From: Parcubacteria group bacterium Gr01-1014_13
GTDB lineage: Bacteria > Patescibacteria > ABY1 > Magasanikbacterales > GWA2-37-8
Length of the DNA stretch: 64,000 nucleotides
Reading direction: 5' to 3'
Assembly (NCBI GenBank): GCA_007376295.1
Contig: VMGB01000002.1
Location: 62,001 to 126,000, forward strand
This document shows positions 15,742 through 25,450 of this stretch, one piece after another (position 1 is the first letter of the stretch; each line of letters begins with the position of its first letter). Under the pieces are notes generated by a model that made no database searches, was not told the origin of the DNA, and worked only from the letters and a program-made list of their open reading frames with translations. The translations under genes and the position numbers were made by a program.

Positions 15742-18700
15742 ATGCCAATTTTTAAACGCCAAGCCCTGAAGACATTGGAAAGAAAATTTTTTACCAATGT
15801 TCGCGATGCCATGCCAGTACCCGATCTTATCGAGGTACAAAAAAGTTCTTACGACTGGTTTTTGAAATTCGGAGTCAAAGAATTATTTGACGAAGTTTCT
15901 CCAATGACCGATTTTACCGGACGCGACTTGGAACTTTACATGGATGACTATTATTTGGACGAACCAAAGTTTGACGAAGTAGTTTGTCGCGAAAGAAATT
16001 TAACTTTTGAAGCTCCTCTCCGCGTTACTGCTCGATTACTCAACAAACGCACTAGCCAATCTAAATCTCAAGAAATTTATTTAGGCGATATTCCGCTAAT
16101 GACTCAGCGCGGTACTTTTATTATCAACGGAATTGAACGTGTAGTTGTTTCTCAGCTTATCCGCAGCGCTGGCGCCTTCTTCACTGCTGAAAATATTCGC
16201 GGCCGCAGATATTATGGAGCTAAAATTATTCCAAATCGTGGTGCTTGGATAGAAATTGAAACTGACATGAATAATGTCGTTTGGATTAAGGTAGATCGCA
16301 AAAGAAAAGTGGCCGCCACTTCACTTCTGCGCGCTTTTGGTTATGAAACCGATGAAAAATTAATTGAACTTTTTAAAGATGTAAATACTCACCCAAGCAT
16401 CGATTATATCGATGCCACTATCAAAAAAGATTTGGCAAAAAATCCTGACGAAGGTTTGATTGAAGTTTACAAGAGAATTCGTCCAGGTGATTTAGCTACT
16501 GCTGACAATGCCAAGAGTTTGATTTACGCCATGTTCTTCAACTTCGAACGTTATGATTTAGGACGCGTCGGTGTTTACAAATTCAATACTAAATTTGATT
16601 TGGGATATAACAGTGACGATTACGACAAAAAAGAAAACAGAGTTTTATCTCCAGAAAAATTATTGGCGGTAATTCAAGAAGTTGTCCGGTTAAACGTCAC
16701 TCAAGACGAACCAGATGATATCGATCACTTGGGCAACAGACGTATTCGCGCTGTTGGTGAATTAGCCCAAAATCGTTTCCGCGTTGGTTTGGCCCGCATG
16801 GAACGTATTGTTAAAGACCGCATGAGTACTCAAGAACTGGAAGCGTTGTCTCCAAACAAATTAATCAATGCTAGACCAGTGATTTCTGCCATCCGTGAAT
16901 TCTTCATGAGTTCGCAGTTGTCTCAATTCATGGATCAAACCAATCCGCTTTCCGAATTAGAACATAAACGCCGCGTGAGCGCTTTGGGTCCAGGAGGTTT
17001 ATCTCGTGATCGCGCTGGCTTCGAAGTTCGCGACGTACACACTACTCACTATGGCCGTATCTGTCCGATTGCTACTCCAGAAGGACCAAACATCGGTTTG
17101 GTAAACCACCTTTCCAGTTTTGCCCGCGTAAATGAATTTGGTTTTATTGAAACTCCATACAGAAAAGTTTTGAAAGAAGTTTCTAATGATCCTAAATTTA
17201 CTGAAGGTGAAATTTTGTCTGAAGAAGTTGGCGGAGTAAAGGAAGGTACAAAAATTACCAAAGATATTGCTGCTAAGTTGGCTAAGGCTAAAAACAAAAC
17301 TATTCCGGTACGTTCTCGCGTTACCAATGAAATTGTTTATTTAAACGCTTTTAAAGAAGAAAAAGTAAACACTGCCGCCGCTACTACCAGAGTAGATGCC
17401 GATGGGTATTTCTTGGACGAAACAGTGCCTACTCGTATTCATGGTAATCCAGGTGTAGGCAGAACTAGCGAACTCGATTATATAGATGTCGCTTCCAATC
17501 AAATTATTTCTATCGCTACTTCCTGTATTCCTTTCTTGGAACACGACGACGCCACCCGCGCGCTCATGGGTACGAACATGCAAAGACAGGCTGTGCCTTG
17601 TATTCGACCACAGCCGCCGCTAGTTGGTACTGGTATGGAAGAAAAAGCCGCTTACTATTCCGGCTATGTTATTCTTTCCGAAACAGATGGTGAAGTTACT
17701 GAAGTAGATGGTAATCATATTGTGGTAACCGATAAAAAAGGTGCTAAGCACACTTATCATTTAGCTAAATTTGTTCGCTCCAATCATTCTACTTGTGTTA
17801 ACCAAACTCCAACCGTAAATTTGGGAGACAAAGTGAAAAAGGGTCAAGGTTTGACTGATGGTCCTGGTATAAAAAATGGTGAATTATCTTTGGGTCAAAA
17901 CATGTTGGTAGCCTATATGGTTTGGGATGGCTATAACTATGAAGACGCGATTATCGTTTCTGAACGCGTAGTGCAAAGAGATAATTTCACTTCTATCCAT
18001 ATTGAAGATTATCCAATTGATGTTCGCGAAACAAAACTTGGTCCGGAAATTATTACTTCTGACATTCCAAACGTTAGTGAAGAAAAATTAAAGAATTTGG
18101 ACAGCGAAGGTATTGTCCGTATCGGCGCCGAAGCAAAATCCGGCGATATTTTAGTAGGTAAAATTACTCCAAAAGGTGAAACTGAATTAAGTGCTGAAGA
18201 AAGATTGCTTAGAGCTATCTTTGGTGAAAAAGCCCGTGATGTTCGCGACTCCTCTCTGTATTTAGAACACGGCGAACACGGCCGCGTTACTGGAATCAAA
18301 GTTTTCTCTGCTGAAAACGGCGACAAATTACAACCTGGTGTTATTAAACAAGTACAGGTTCGTGTGGCTGACATGAGAAAAGTTCAAGTTGGTGACAAGA
18401 TGGCTGGTCGTCATGGTAACAAAGGTGTTATCTCCAAAGTTGTTCCAGCTGAAGACATGCCTTTCTTAGAAGATGGTACTCCGGTAGATATTATTCTTTC
18501 TCCGCTCGGTGTTATTTCCCGTATGAACTTGGGTCAGATTTTGGAAACCCACTTAGGGTTGGCAGTAAATGCTTTGGGTTACAAAGTAGCTACTCCAGTT
18601 CTAAATGGTATTAACGAAGCGCAAATCAAACAAGAATTAGAAAAAGCCGGCTTGCCAACCAGCGGTCAAGTTACCTTATATGATGGCCGTACCGGTGAAC

Positions 18701-19179
18701 CGTATGATCACAAAGTGACTGTGGGTTACAACTACATGTTGAAATTGAACCACATGGTTGAAGACAAGATTCACCAGAGATCTATTGGTCCATACAGCTT
18801 GATTACCCAACAGCCTTTGGGTGGTAAGGCTCAATTCGGTGGTCAGAGATTCGGTGAAATGGAAGTCTGGGCCCTGGAAGCTTACGGCGCTGCTCATACT
18901 TTGCAAGAAATTTTAACAATTAAATCCGACGATGTTACTGGCCGCTCCAAAGCCTATGAAGCTATCATTAAGGGTGAGCCTATTACTCGTGTGAACTTGC
19001 CAGAATCATTCAATGTTTTGGTCCGAGAACTTAAAGGTCTCTGTTTAGATGTGGAATTATTACAAAGGTCAGAATCAGGAGAATACACCCCGGTCGAAGA
19101 GGTGAAGCAACAGAAAGAAAGAGAAGCTAGAGAAGCGGGTGTAGAGAATGCTCCGGCTGCAGCGAGAAAAAGCGAATAA
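15742..19179 (+). CDS. rpoB: DNA-directed RNA polymerase subunit beta
   Basis: The 1145-residue beta subunit forms one side of the RNA polymerase active cleft. Visible signatures: EVQKSSYDWFLKFGV near the N-terminus, the rifampicin region SSQLSQFMDQTNPLSELEHK followed by RRVSALGPGGL (about 390-425), HYGRICPIATPEGPNIGL, the GYNYEDAI loop, and the C-terminal GGKAQFGGQRFGEMEVWALE. Length is close to the compact bacterial form without large lineage inserts. It is translated from the first ATG after the long leader and is followed 31 bp later by rpoC. The ribosomal genes rplKAJL that often precede rpoB are not adjacent; rplA lies 30 kb away. Confidence 0.98.
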   Translation: MPIFKRQALKTLERKFFTNVRDAMPVPDLIEVQKSSYDWFLKFGVKELFDEVSPMTDFTGRDLELYMDDYYLDEPKFDEVVCRERNLTFEAPLRVTARLLNKRTSQSKSQEIYLGDIPLMTQRGTFIINGIERVVVSQLIRSAGAFFTAENIRGRRYYGAKIIPNRGAWIEIETDMNNVVWIKVDRKRKVAATSLLRAFGYETDEKLIELFKDVNTHPSIDYIDATIKKDLAKNPDEGLIEVYKRIRPGDLATADNAKSLIYAMFFNFERYDLGRVGVYKFNTKFDLGYNSDDYDKKENRVLSPEKLLAVIQEVVRLNVTQDEPDDIDHLGNRRIRAVGELAQNRFRVGLARMERIVKDRMSTQELEALSPNKLINARPVISAIREFFMSSQLSQFMDQTNPLSELEHKRRVSALGPGGLSRDRAGFEVRDVHTTHYGRICPIATPEGPNIGLVNHLSSFARVNEFGFIETPYRKVLKEVSNDPKFTEGEILSEEVGGVKEGTKITKDIAAKLAKAKNKTIPVRSRVTNEIVYLNAFKEEKVNTAAATTRVDADGYFLDETVPTRIHGNPGVGRTSELDYIDVASNQIISIATSCIPFLEHDDATRALMGTNMQRQAVPCIRPQPPLVGTGMEEKAAYYSGYVILSETDGEVTEVDGNHIVVTDKKGAKHTYHLAKFVRSNHSTCVNQTPTVNLGDKVKKGQGLTDGPGIKNGELSLGQNMLVAYMVWDGYNYEDAIIVSERVVQRDNFTSIHIEDYPIDVRETKLGPEIITSDIPNVSEEKLKNLDSEGIVRIGAEAKSGDILVGKITPKGETELSAEERLLRAIFGEKARDVRDSSLYLEHGEHGRVTGIKVFSAENGDKLQPGVIKQVQVRVADMRKVQVGDKMAGRHGNKGVISKVVPAEDMPFLEDGTPVDIILSPLGVISRMNLGQILETHLGLAVNALGYKVATPVLNGINEAQIKQELEKAGLPTSGQVTLYDGRTGEPYDHKVTVGYNYMLKLNHMVEDKIHQRSIGPYSLITQQPLGGKAQFGGQRFGEMEVWALEAYGAAHTLQEILTIKSDDVTGRSKAYEAIIKGEPITRVNLPESFNVLVRELKGLCLDVELLQRSESGEYTPVEEVKQQKEREAREAGVENAPAAARKSE

Positions 19180-19210
19180 TAATTTCCATAAACTTCTTAT
19201 CTAAAATTAT

Positions 19211-22200
19211 ATGACCGATAATCTTTACCCAGCGGACTTCGATGCCATTCGCCTCAAACTAGCTTCTCCGGAAGTTGTTAAAGGATGGTCTTATGGTGAA
19301 GTCCATAAACCAGAAACAATTAATTACCGCACCCAAAAACCGGAAAAAGGTGGTTTGTTTGCCGAAGAAATTTTTGGCCCAACAAAAGATTGGGAATGTT
19401 ATTGTGGAAAATATAAAAAAATCCGCTACAAAGGAATCGTCTGTGATAAATGTTCCGTAGAAGTTACTCACTCTTCCGTTCGCCGCGAACGCATGGGCCA
19501 CATTGAACTTTCTGCTCCAGTAGCCCATATTTGGTTCTTGCGCTCTGTGCCTTCTAAGATTGGTTTGGTGTTGGATCTATCCGCCCAAGCTTTAGAAAAA
19601 GTTGTTTACTTTGCTTCTTTTGTTATTACACACGTAAATGAAGAAGAAAAGAAAAAAACAAGCGACATGTTGCGCCAGGAATACAAGACTAAGAAAAAAC
19701 AGATTGAAAAAGAAGCGAGTGATAAAGTAAAAAGCGCTAATGATAAAAAATTGGGCGCTGAAATGTTGGAAAAAATCCAAGAAGATGCAGAAAGAAAATA
19801 TAAATCCCTGGATGAAGATTTCCAACAGGCTGATAAAGAATTAAAAGAACTGCAAGTGATGAAGATTGTTTCTGAAAATAAATATCAGGAATTATCTTTG
19901 CGTTACGGTCATTTATTCGAAGCCGCTATTGGTGCCGATGGTATCAGAAATCTTTTGGCCAGAATTAATTTGGATGAAACTATTAAAAAATTAGCCGAAG
20001 AACAACCAAAAGTTAAAGGTTCAAAATTAGAACGCATTATCCGCCGCAAAAAAGTTTTGAAGAGTTTTTTCTCAAACAAAATTCGTCCGGAATGGATGGT
20101 TCTTCAATCAATTCCAGTTATTCCTCCTGATTTACGCCCAATGGTAGCTTTGGATGGCGGACGTTTTGCTACTTCAGATTTAAATGATTTATACAGACGC
20201 GTTATTAACCGCAACAATCGTTTGCGCCGGCTTTTGGAATTAGATGCTCCAGAAGTTATCTGCCGCAATGAAAAACGCATGTTGCAAGAAGCTGTTGATG
20301 CTTTAATTGACAACAACGCTCGTCATGCCAAGACTGTGACCGCTTCTACTGGTCAAAAGAGACAATTACGCTCTTTGGCTGATATTTTGAAAGGTAAACA
20401 GGGTCGTTTCCGTCAGAATTTGCTTGGTAAACGCGTGGACTACTCAGGTCGTTCCGTAATTGTGGTTGGTCCAAACTTAAATATTGATGAATGTGGTCTG
20501 CCAAAGAGAATGGCTTTGGAATTATTCAAACCATTTATCATGAGTGAAGTTATCAAGCGTGAATTGGCTCACAATGTCCGCAGTGCTTCTAGATATATAG
20601 AAGCGGAACATGATGAAGTTTGGGATATTTTGGAAGAATTGACCAAGAAAACCCGCGTATTACTTAACCGCGCTCCGACTTTGCACCGTTTAGGTATCCA
20701 AGCTTTTCACCCCCGCTTAATTGAAGGTAAAGCTATCCAGTTGCACCCACTCGTTTGTACCGCTTTCAACGCCGACTTCGACGGTGACCAGATGGCTGTT
20801 CACTTACCTCTTACTGCTGAAGCACGTTTTGAAGCTGACACCTTGATGGCCGCTGAAAAAAATATTTTAAAGCCTGCTACTGGCAGTCCGGTAATTACTC
20901 CTAAGCAAGATATTGCTTTGGGCTGTTACTACTTAACCAGATACGAAACAGGTGATACTGCTGAAGTAAAGAAATATTTTAGTTCCGAGAAAGAAGCTAT
21001 CCTGGCTTATCGTTCTCGTGTTATAACTTTGCAAGACAGAATTAAGGTTCGCTTCCAAGATATGAGCCGATTTGAAGAAGGCACAAAACCATTAATCGAA
21101 ACTTCTGTAGGCAGAATATTCTTTAACAGAATTTTGCCGCCACAACTTCCATATATTAATGAAACTATTACTGCCAAAAAATCAGGCCAGATTATCCGTA
21201 TGTGTTTGGAGTTAACAAATGATGACCAGCAACAAGTTGCATTCTTTTTGGATGAATTAAAGAACTTGGGTTATCGTTATGTTACCAAATCTGGATATTC
21301 TCTGGGCATGGACGACTTCCCAACTATCGTAGAAAAGCCGGGAATGTTAGCCGAGTCCGACAAAATGGTGGCACAAGTAGAAGAACAATACCAAGAAGGT
21401 TTGCTTACCAATTCCGAACGTCACGTTAAGATTTTGGAAATTTGGGCTGATACCAAAGAAAGAATCGTTGCCAATAACCAAAAAGCTTTGCGCAAAGACG
21501 GTCCGGTATTCGCGATGATTGATTCTGGTGCCCGCGGAAGCTGGGGCCAGTTGGGTCAGGTTATCGGTATGAAAGGTTTGGTGGCCTCACCATCTGGTGA
21601 CACCATCGAATTGCCGGTAAAAGGCAACTTTAAAGAAGGTTTCGATGTACTTGAATTCTTTATCTCTTCTCACGGTACTAGAAAAGGTTTGACTGATACG
21701 GCTTTACGTACTGCTAACGCTGGTTACTTAACCCGCCGTTTAGTAGATGTAGCGCAAGATGTGATTGTATTTGAAGATGATTGTGGCGATACTTCAGGAG
21801 AAGTATTTACTGCCCACCAATCTCAAGAAATGGGTGAAAAACTATCTGACCGTATTTGGAGCCGCTATTCTTTAGAGACTATAAAAGTTGGTAATAAAGT
21901 TATTATCAAAGAAGGAGAAATCATTGACGACAAGACTGCTCGCTACATTGATGAACACAAGATTGATTCAGTTAAAGTACGCAGTGTTCTGCAATGCAGA
22001 ATGCAAAAAGGAATTTGCCGCAAATGTTATGGCTTTGATTTGTCCAAGAATAAACCAGTAGAATTTGGTGTAGCCGTAGGTATTATCTCTGCTCAATCCA
22101 TCGGTGAGCCTGGTACTCAGCTAACCATGAGAACCTTCCATACTGGTGGTGTGGCAGGTGGTGCCGATATTACCCAAGGTTTGCCTCGTGTAGATGAATT

Positions 22201-23089
22201 GTTTGAAGCTCGTGCTCCAAAGAAACAAGCTATGTTGGCAGAAGTATCTGGTGAAATTGAAATTGAAAAAGCTGACGGTAAAATTATTACTTCTCCAAGC
22301 GGCAAGAAAATTTTTGAAGGCCGACGCGGACAAGAAATTATCCATATTCATTTCTCCGGTATGGATGAAATGAAGATAAAGAGTAAGTCCGAAGACGAAG
22401 TGATGGTAAAAGACGGTGGAACTGTAAAACAAGACGAAGTAATTTTGGTACGCGGATCATCTGGTGAAGAAGTAGTTGCCAAATATGCCGGCAATATCAA
22501 AATTGAAAAGAATACTATTACCCTCACTTACGAAGGCCCTCATGTACGTGAGTACATTGTACCGTTAGGTTACAAAGTCTTGGTAAAGACAGGTGACAAG
22601 GTAGAAAAAGGTGATATTCTTACAGATGGCAGTATCAATCCGCACCAATTGTTTGAACTAAAAGGCAAAGAAGCTGTACAGAGATATATTTTGCAAGAAG
22701 TACAGGGAATTTACTCTTCTCAAGGTCAGAAAGTGAACGACAAGCACGTAGAATTGGTAATTCGTCAGATGTTTAGTCGTGTTTACGTAGAAGACGCCGG
22801 CGACACCGATCTATTGCCAGGTGAAGTGGTAGAAAAATCACAACTTGATTTTGCTAACCGCCAAGCAAAGAAAGATGGTGGCAAGAATGCTGTCGGCAGA
22901 GAATTGTTCTTGGGTATCAGTAAGATTGCGCTTTCCACCCAGAGCTTCTTATCGGCCGCATCGTTTCAAGAAACCGCCAGAGTGTTGATCAATACTGCCA
23001 TCACCGGCAAGATCGACCACTTGGAAGGTTTGAAAGAAAATGTGATTATCGGACGTTTGATTCCGGCTGGAACTGGGTTTAAACAGTAA
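19211..23089 (+). CDS. rpoC: DNA-directed RNA polymerase subunit beta'
   Basis: This 1292-residue subunit carries the catalytic magnesium loop NADFDGDQMAVH (about 519-530), the N-terminal zinc-binding CYCGKYKKIRYKGIVCDKC region (about 60-80), a Lys/Glu-rich coiled-coil insertion (about 145-220), the bridge helix and trigger loop (SAQSIGEPGTQLTMRTFHTG region, read in pieces, near 960-980) and the second zinc site CRMQKGICRKC. The last codons (GRLIPAGTGFKQ) are duplicated about 1 kb downstream; see the repeat entry. A terminator follows the stop codon. Confidence 0.98.
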   Translation: MTDNLYPADFDAIRLKLASPEVVKGWSYGEVHKPETINYRTQKPEKGGLFAEEIFGPTKDWECYCGKYKKIRYKGIVCDKCSVEVTHSSVRRERMGHIELSAPVAHIWFLRSVPSKIGLVLDLSAQALEKVVYFASFVITHVNEEEKKKTSDMLRQEYKTKKKQIEKEASDKVKSANDKKLGAEMLEKIQEDAERKYKSLDEDFQQADKELKELQVMKIVSENKYQELSLRYGHLFEAAIGADGIRNLLARINLDETIKKLAEEQPKVKGSKLERIIRRKKVLKSFFSNKIRPEWMVLQSIPVIPPDLRPMVALDGGRFATSDLNDLYRRVINRNNRLRRLLELDAPEVICRNEKRMLQEAVDALIDNNARHAKTVTASTGQKRQLRSLADILKGKQGRFRQNLLGKRVDYSGRSVIVVGPNLNIDECGLPKRMALELFKPFIMSEVIKRELAHNVRSASRYIEAEHDEVWDILEELTKKTRVLLNRAPTLHRLGIQAFHPRLIEGKAIQLHPLVCTAFNADFDGDQMAVHLPLTAEARFEADTLMAAEKNILKPATGSPVITPKQDIALGCYYLTRYETGDTAEVKKYFSSEKEAILAYRSRVITLQDRIKVRFQDMSRFEEGTKPLIETSVGRIFFNRILPPQLPYINETITAKKSGQIIRMCLELTNDDQQQVAFFLDELKNLGYRYVTKSGYSLGMDDFPTIVEKPGMLAESDKMVAQVEEQYQEGLLTNSERHVKILEIWADTKERIVANNQKALRKDGPVFAMIDSGARGSWGQLGQVIGMKGLVASPSGDTIELPVKGNFKEGFDVLEFFISSHGTRKGLTDTALRTANAGYLTRRLVDVAQDVIVFEDDCGDTSGEVFTAHQSQEMGEKLSDRIWSRYSLETIKVGNKVIIKEGEIIDDKTARYIDEHKIDSVKVRSVLQCRMQKGICRKCYGFDLSKNKPVEFGVAVGIISAQSIGEPGTQLTMRTFHTGGVAGGADITQGLPRVDELFEARAPKKQAMLAEVSGEIEIEKADGKIITSPSGKKIFEGRRGQEIIHIHFSGMDEMKIKSKSEDEVMVKDGGTVKQDEVILVRGSSGEEVVAKYAGNIKIEKNTITLTYEGPHVREYIVPLGYKVLVKTGDKVEKGDILTDGSINPHQLFELKGKEAVQRYILQEVQGIYSSQGQKVNDKHVELVIRQMFSRVYVEDAGDTDLLPGEVVEKSQLDFANRQAKKDGGKNAVGRELFLGISKIALSTQSFLSAASFQETARVLINTAITGKIDHLEGLKENVIIGRLIPAGTGFKQ

Positions 23090-23095
23090 AAAACT
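23054..23095 (+). repeat. Direct repeat, upstream copy (native 3' end of rpoC)
   Basis: A 42-bp segment covering the last rpoC codons, its stop and the following bases. It matches 24069-24110 at 40 of 42 positions. The spacing is 1015 bp. Confidence 0.85.
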
Positions 23096-23108
23096 ATTAA
23101 AAAGAAAC

Positions 23109-23136
23109 AAAAACACTCCAAATAGGGGTGTTTTTG
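23109..23136 (+). terminator. Terminator after rpoC
   Basis: Stem AACACTCC/GGGGTGTT (one G-T pair) with a short loop, followed by TTTTT. Confidence 0.75.
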
Positions 23137-23142
23137 TTTGGG

Positions 23143-23171
23143 TTGATTTTATTGTAAGTTTGGGATAAGAT
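23143..23171 (+). promoter_or_regulatory. Promoter of the cassette gene (TTGATT-17-TAAGAT)
   Basis: The -35-like TTGATT (23143-23148) and TAAGAT (23166-23171) are 17 bp apart, about 35 bp before the cassette ORF. Confidence 0.5.
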
Positions 23172-23205
23172 TTGTGTATGGTTAAATTTTAATTCTTCGT
23201 ACAAT

Positions 23206-24075
23206 ATGACAATGGAACATGGTTATCCGGGCAGACAACCGGAAGAAGATAAAACCAGAGAACTATTTGATTCATTAGGTGAGGATTTTAAAGTATGTTG
23301 GGACGCCTTAAATATATCACCAGACAAGGAGCAAAAATTTTTTGAAATATTAAAAAGATTAGAGAATAAAAAACAGGCAGAAAAACCTGTTTATTTGGAT
23401 TATATAAAAAGATTATTTAAGGAGGAATTTGAAGAGTTTAAGCCAGATATTAAGCAATCAAACTTAGACTCTACAAAACATCTAGCCGGTTTAGCTGCAA
23501 GTTTTATCGAAAGAGTAGAATTTTTTGATAAAATTATTTCTGTCCCCGACCGTATTACCAACGGAGGCAGATCTGTGGGTGAATTGGAAGTAGCTTTGCG
23601 TGAAGCGGATGTTCTTACGGACGGTGAGAGTGAGATTGATATGATACGTAGTGAAGATTTTAAAAGTTCAATTTTAAAAAATTCAGAACAGGAAAGAATT
23701 AGCTTGGTCAGGGTAATGCCCTTCTACCTTTTTAATGATAGAGAATATCGTTCATTAGAAGAAGTTAACAAAAAAGCAAAAGAGTTTGGATTGGAGTTAT
23801 GTCCGCCAGAAGTCGGGCCAATCTATCGTTTGGCGTATCGACGAGAAGGAGAGTTAAAAAAAGACCAGCAAAATGATGAGGGATTAACTATAGCCATGAA
23901 ACCCATTGTCTCTTCAAATGGTTTTTTAAAAACTTTTTATTTAGGATTTAGTGATAACGGACCATTTATTTGTGATGATAATGTTGATAATATAAATCCT
24001 GTTGCTACCCTTGTCTTCCGTCTCCGTCCAGAAAAACCTACTTCAAAATCAGAAGCTACTGAGTCGGTCGTTTGA
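23206..24075 (+). CDS. Hypothetical protein inside an rpoC-3'-end duplication
   Basis: This 289-residue protein belongs to no family I recognise. It is soluble and charged, with Glu/Lys-rich helices in the first 130 residues, a central beta-containing part (ISLVRVMPFYLFNDREYRS) and a C-terminal segment (about 225-270) with DNGPFICDDNVDNINPVATL. There is no signal peptide or membrane helix. Its stop codon (TGA) lies within the second copy of the 42-bp rpoC repeat, so the C-terminus is set by the insertion boundary. It has its own promoter-like element and sits between two terminators. An ATG at 23212 is an alternative start. Confidence 0.7.
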   Translation: MTMEHGYPGRQPEEDKTRELFDSLGEDFKVCWDALNISPDKEQKFFEILKRLENKKQAEKPVYLDYIKRLFKEEFEEFKPDIKQSNLDSTKHLAGLAASFIERVEFFDKIISVPDRITNGGRSVGELEVALREADVLTDGESEIDMIRSEDFKSSILKNSEQERISLVRVMPFYLFNDREYRSLEEVNKKAKEFGLELCPPEVGPIYRLAYRREGELKKDQQNDEGLTIAMKPIVSSNGFLKTFYLGFSDNGPFICDDNVDNINPVATLVFRLRPEKPTSKSEATESVV

Positions 24076-24110
24076 TTCCAGCGGGAACTGGGTTTAAACA
24101 GTAAAAAACT
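24069..24110 (+). repeat. Direct repeat, downstream copy (duplicated rpoC 3' end)
   Basis: Read in the rpoC frame this still encodes RLIPAGTGFKQ and a stop. The two differences from the upstream copy (CCG to CCA and GCT to GCG) are both synonymous. It is followed by a terminator in the same position as the one behind rpoC. Confidence 0.85.
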
Positions 24111-24118
24111 TCAAACAA

Positions 24119-24145
24119 AAAGACACCCGAACGGGTGTCTTTTTG
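24119..24145 (+). terminator. Terminator after the duplicated rpoC end
   Basis: An 8-bp stem AGACACCC/GGGTGTCT with a GAAC-type loop and a T run. Confidence 0.85.
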
Positions 24146-24147
24146 TA

Positions 24148-24176
24148 TTGACAAAAATTATAATTTATTGTATGTT
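24148..24176 (+). promoter_or_regulatory. Promoter of HQxKI copy 1 (TTGACA-17-TATGTT)
   Basis: A perfect -35 (24148-24153) and TATGTT (24171-24176) with a 17-bp spacer, directly after the preceding terminator and 22 bp before the start codon. Confidence 0.7.
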
Positions 24177-24197
24177 TTCTCCACAAGGAGATTAAGG

Positions 24198-24623
24198 ATG
24201 AGCAATCAGACGTTCCCTTCGACAGCTTTAGATAGCGAGCTAATACCAAGTGGATGGAAGATAGTGGAGGATGTTGAACCTTCACAACTCGATGGCATGA
24301 TGATTAAGACTGTATCCTTTCTTTTCGAGGGAGAAGAAAATATCCCTGGCGAAGTGATGCTTGAACGCGCTGAGGAAATGAAAGCTAACCTCGGATTTGC
24401 AGATGCTAAGTATTTAGCGAACCATCAGGATAAAATTTCGATTGAATTTCGATACAATTGCCTCGTGTTTAGCGGTACAGTTTTTGAGGACTTGAGGGGT
24501 TGTTTACACCTAGCGTACTTAGCTTTTGGTGAGGGTAACCGTTGGCATTTGCTCTTCGTTCAGATTGACGGCGTCTATTGGACAGATGATTTTCGTCTTC
24601 TGTGTTGTAAAGATTTTTCTTAG
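24198..24623 (+). CDS. Small HQxKI-family protein, copy 1
   Basis: This 141-residue protein starts at the ATG following CACAAGGAG. It aligns over most of its length with the gene at 45964: shared elements are V-SF, RA-x4-ANLG-x2-DAK-x-L-x2-HQ-x-KI (here ANLGFADAKYLANHQDKI, about 69-86), FR-x3-LVF-x-GT and a Trp-rich C-terminal strand. The composition suggests a cytosolic alpha/beta domain. No known family recognised. It is a monocistronic unit with a consensus promoter and a terminator whose first 16 bases nearly match those behind copy 2. Confidence 0.75.
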   Translation: MSNQTFPSTALDSELIPSGWKIVEDVEPSQLDGMMIKTVSFLFEGEENIPGEVMLERAEEMKANLGFADAKYLANHQDKISIEFRYNCLVFSGTVFEDLRGCLHLAYLAFGEGNRWHLLFVQIDGVYWTDDFRLLCCKDFS

Positions 24624-24624
24624 A

Positions 24625-24674
24625 TCCTCGTTCGGAATTCGCTGTAAAAGTGAATGTTCGGCGAGGCTTTTTTA
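24625..24674 (+). terminator. Terminator of HQxKI copy 1
   Basis: CCTCG/CGAGG closes a long stem with an inner GAATTC-GCT/AG-GAAT pairing, then a T run. Its beginning (ATCCTCGTTCGGAATT) matches the copy 2 terminator at 15 of 16 bases. Confidence 0.8.
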
Positions 24675-24733
24675 TTTGATTTTAATGTAACTTTCGGTTA
24701 AAATTGGTGTATAAATATTAAGTACACTCCTTT

Positions 24734-25450
24734 ATGTCCGGTCACTCGAAATGGCATAATATCCAAGGCAGAAAAGGCAAACAAGACGCTATTCGTAGCA
24801 GCCAATTCACTAAAATGGCTAAGCTTATTGCCGTCGCAGCCCGAAGTGGTGGCGATCCGACAATGAACTTTTCTTTGCGTCTTGCTATAGAAAAAGCCAA
24901 GGAAGTAGGCATGCCAAAAGACAATATTGAGCGCGCTATAAAACGCGGTACCGGCGAGCTTGAAGGCGCCCAAATAGAAGAAGTAGTTTACGAAGGTTAT
25001 GGCCCTGGTGGAGTAGCCGTACTTGTAAAATGTCTGACAGACAACAAAAACCGAACAGTTTCCGATATCAAACACATTTTTTCTATACACGGCGGCTCTA
25101 TGGCCGGCGCTGGTAGTGTAATGTGGATGTTTGCACAAATGGGAGTGATTGTCGTAGAAAAAGATAAAATCGAAACAAAGAGAGATGATTTTGATTTAAA
25201 AATGATTGAAGCTGGAGCTGAAGATATTAGCGAAGATGGCAATTTGGAAATAAAAACAAAAATAGAAAATTTCCAAAAAGTTTTGTCGGCGGTAAAAGAA
25301 ATGGGTATAGAGCCAACCGAATCCGGTTTGCAATGGGTTGCCAAAGATAAAGTGTCTGTAAGCGATGAGGTGGGCCAGCAATTAGGAAAATTATTTGAAG
25401 AGTTTGATGAGAACGATGATGTAGAAGATTATTTTACTAATGCCGAGTAA
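24734..25450 (+). CDS. yebC: YebC/PmpR family protein (TACO1-like)
   Basis: The 238-residue protein shows the family N-terminus MSGHSKWHNIQGRKGKQD, then NFSLRLAIEKAKEVGMP, the NIERAIKRGTGE motif and EGYGPGGVAVLVKCLTDNKNRT in pieces (about 55-110). Family members have been described as transcriptional regulators and, more recently, as factors that relieve ribosome stalling; which applies here cannot be told. The three-domain length is typical. It overlaps ruvC by 11 bp, a common pairing in bacteria, so the two are co-expressed. Confidence 0.95.
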   Translation: MSGHSKWHNIQGRKGKQDAIRSSQFTKMAKLIAVAARSGGDPTMNFSLRLAIEKAKEVGMPKDNIERAIKRGTGELEGAQIEEVVYEGYGPGGVAVLVKCLTDNKNRTVSDIKHIFSIHGGSMAGAGSVMWMFAQMGVIVVEKDKIETKRDDFDLKMIEAGAEDISEDGNLEIKTKIENFQKVLSAVKEMGIEPTESGLQWVAKDKVSVSDEVGQQLGKLFEEFDENDDVEDYFTNAE

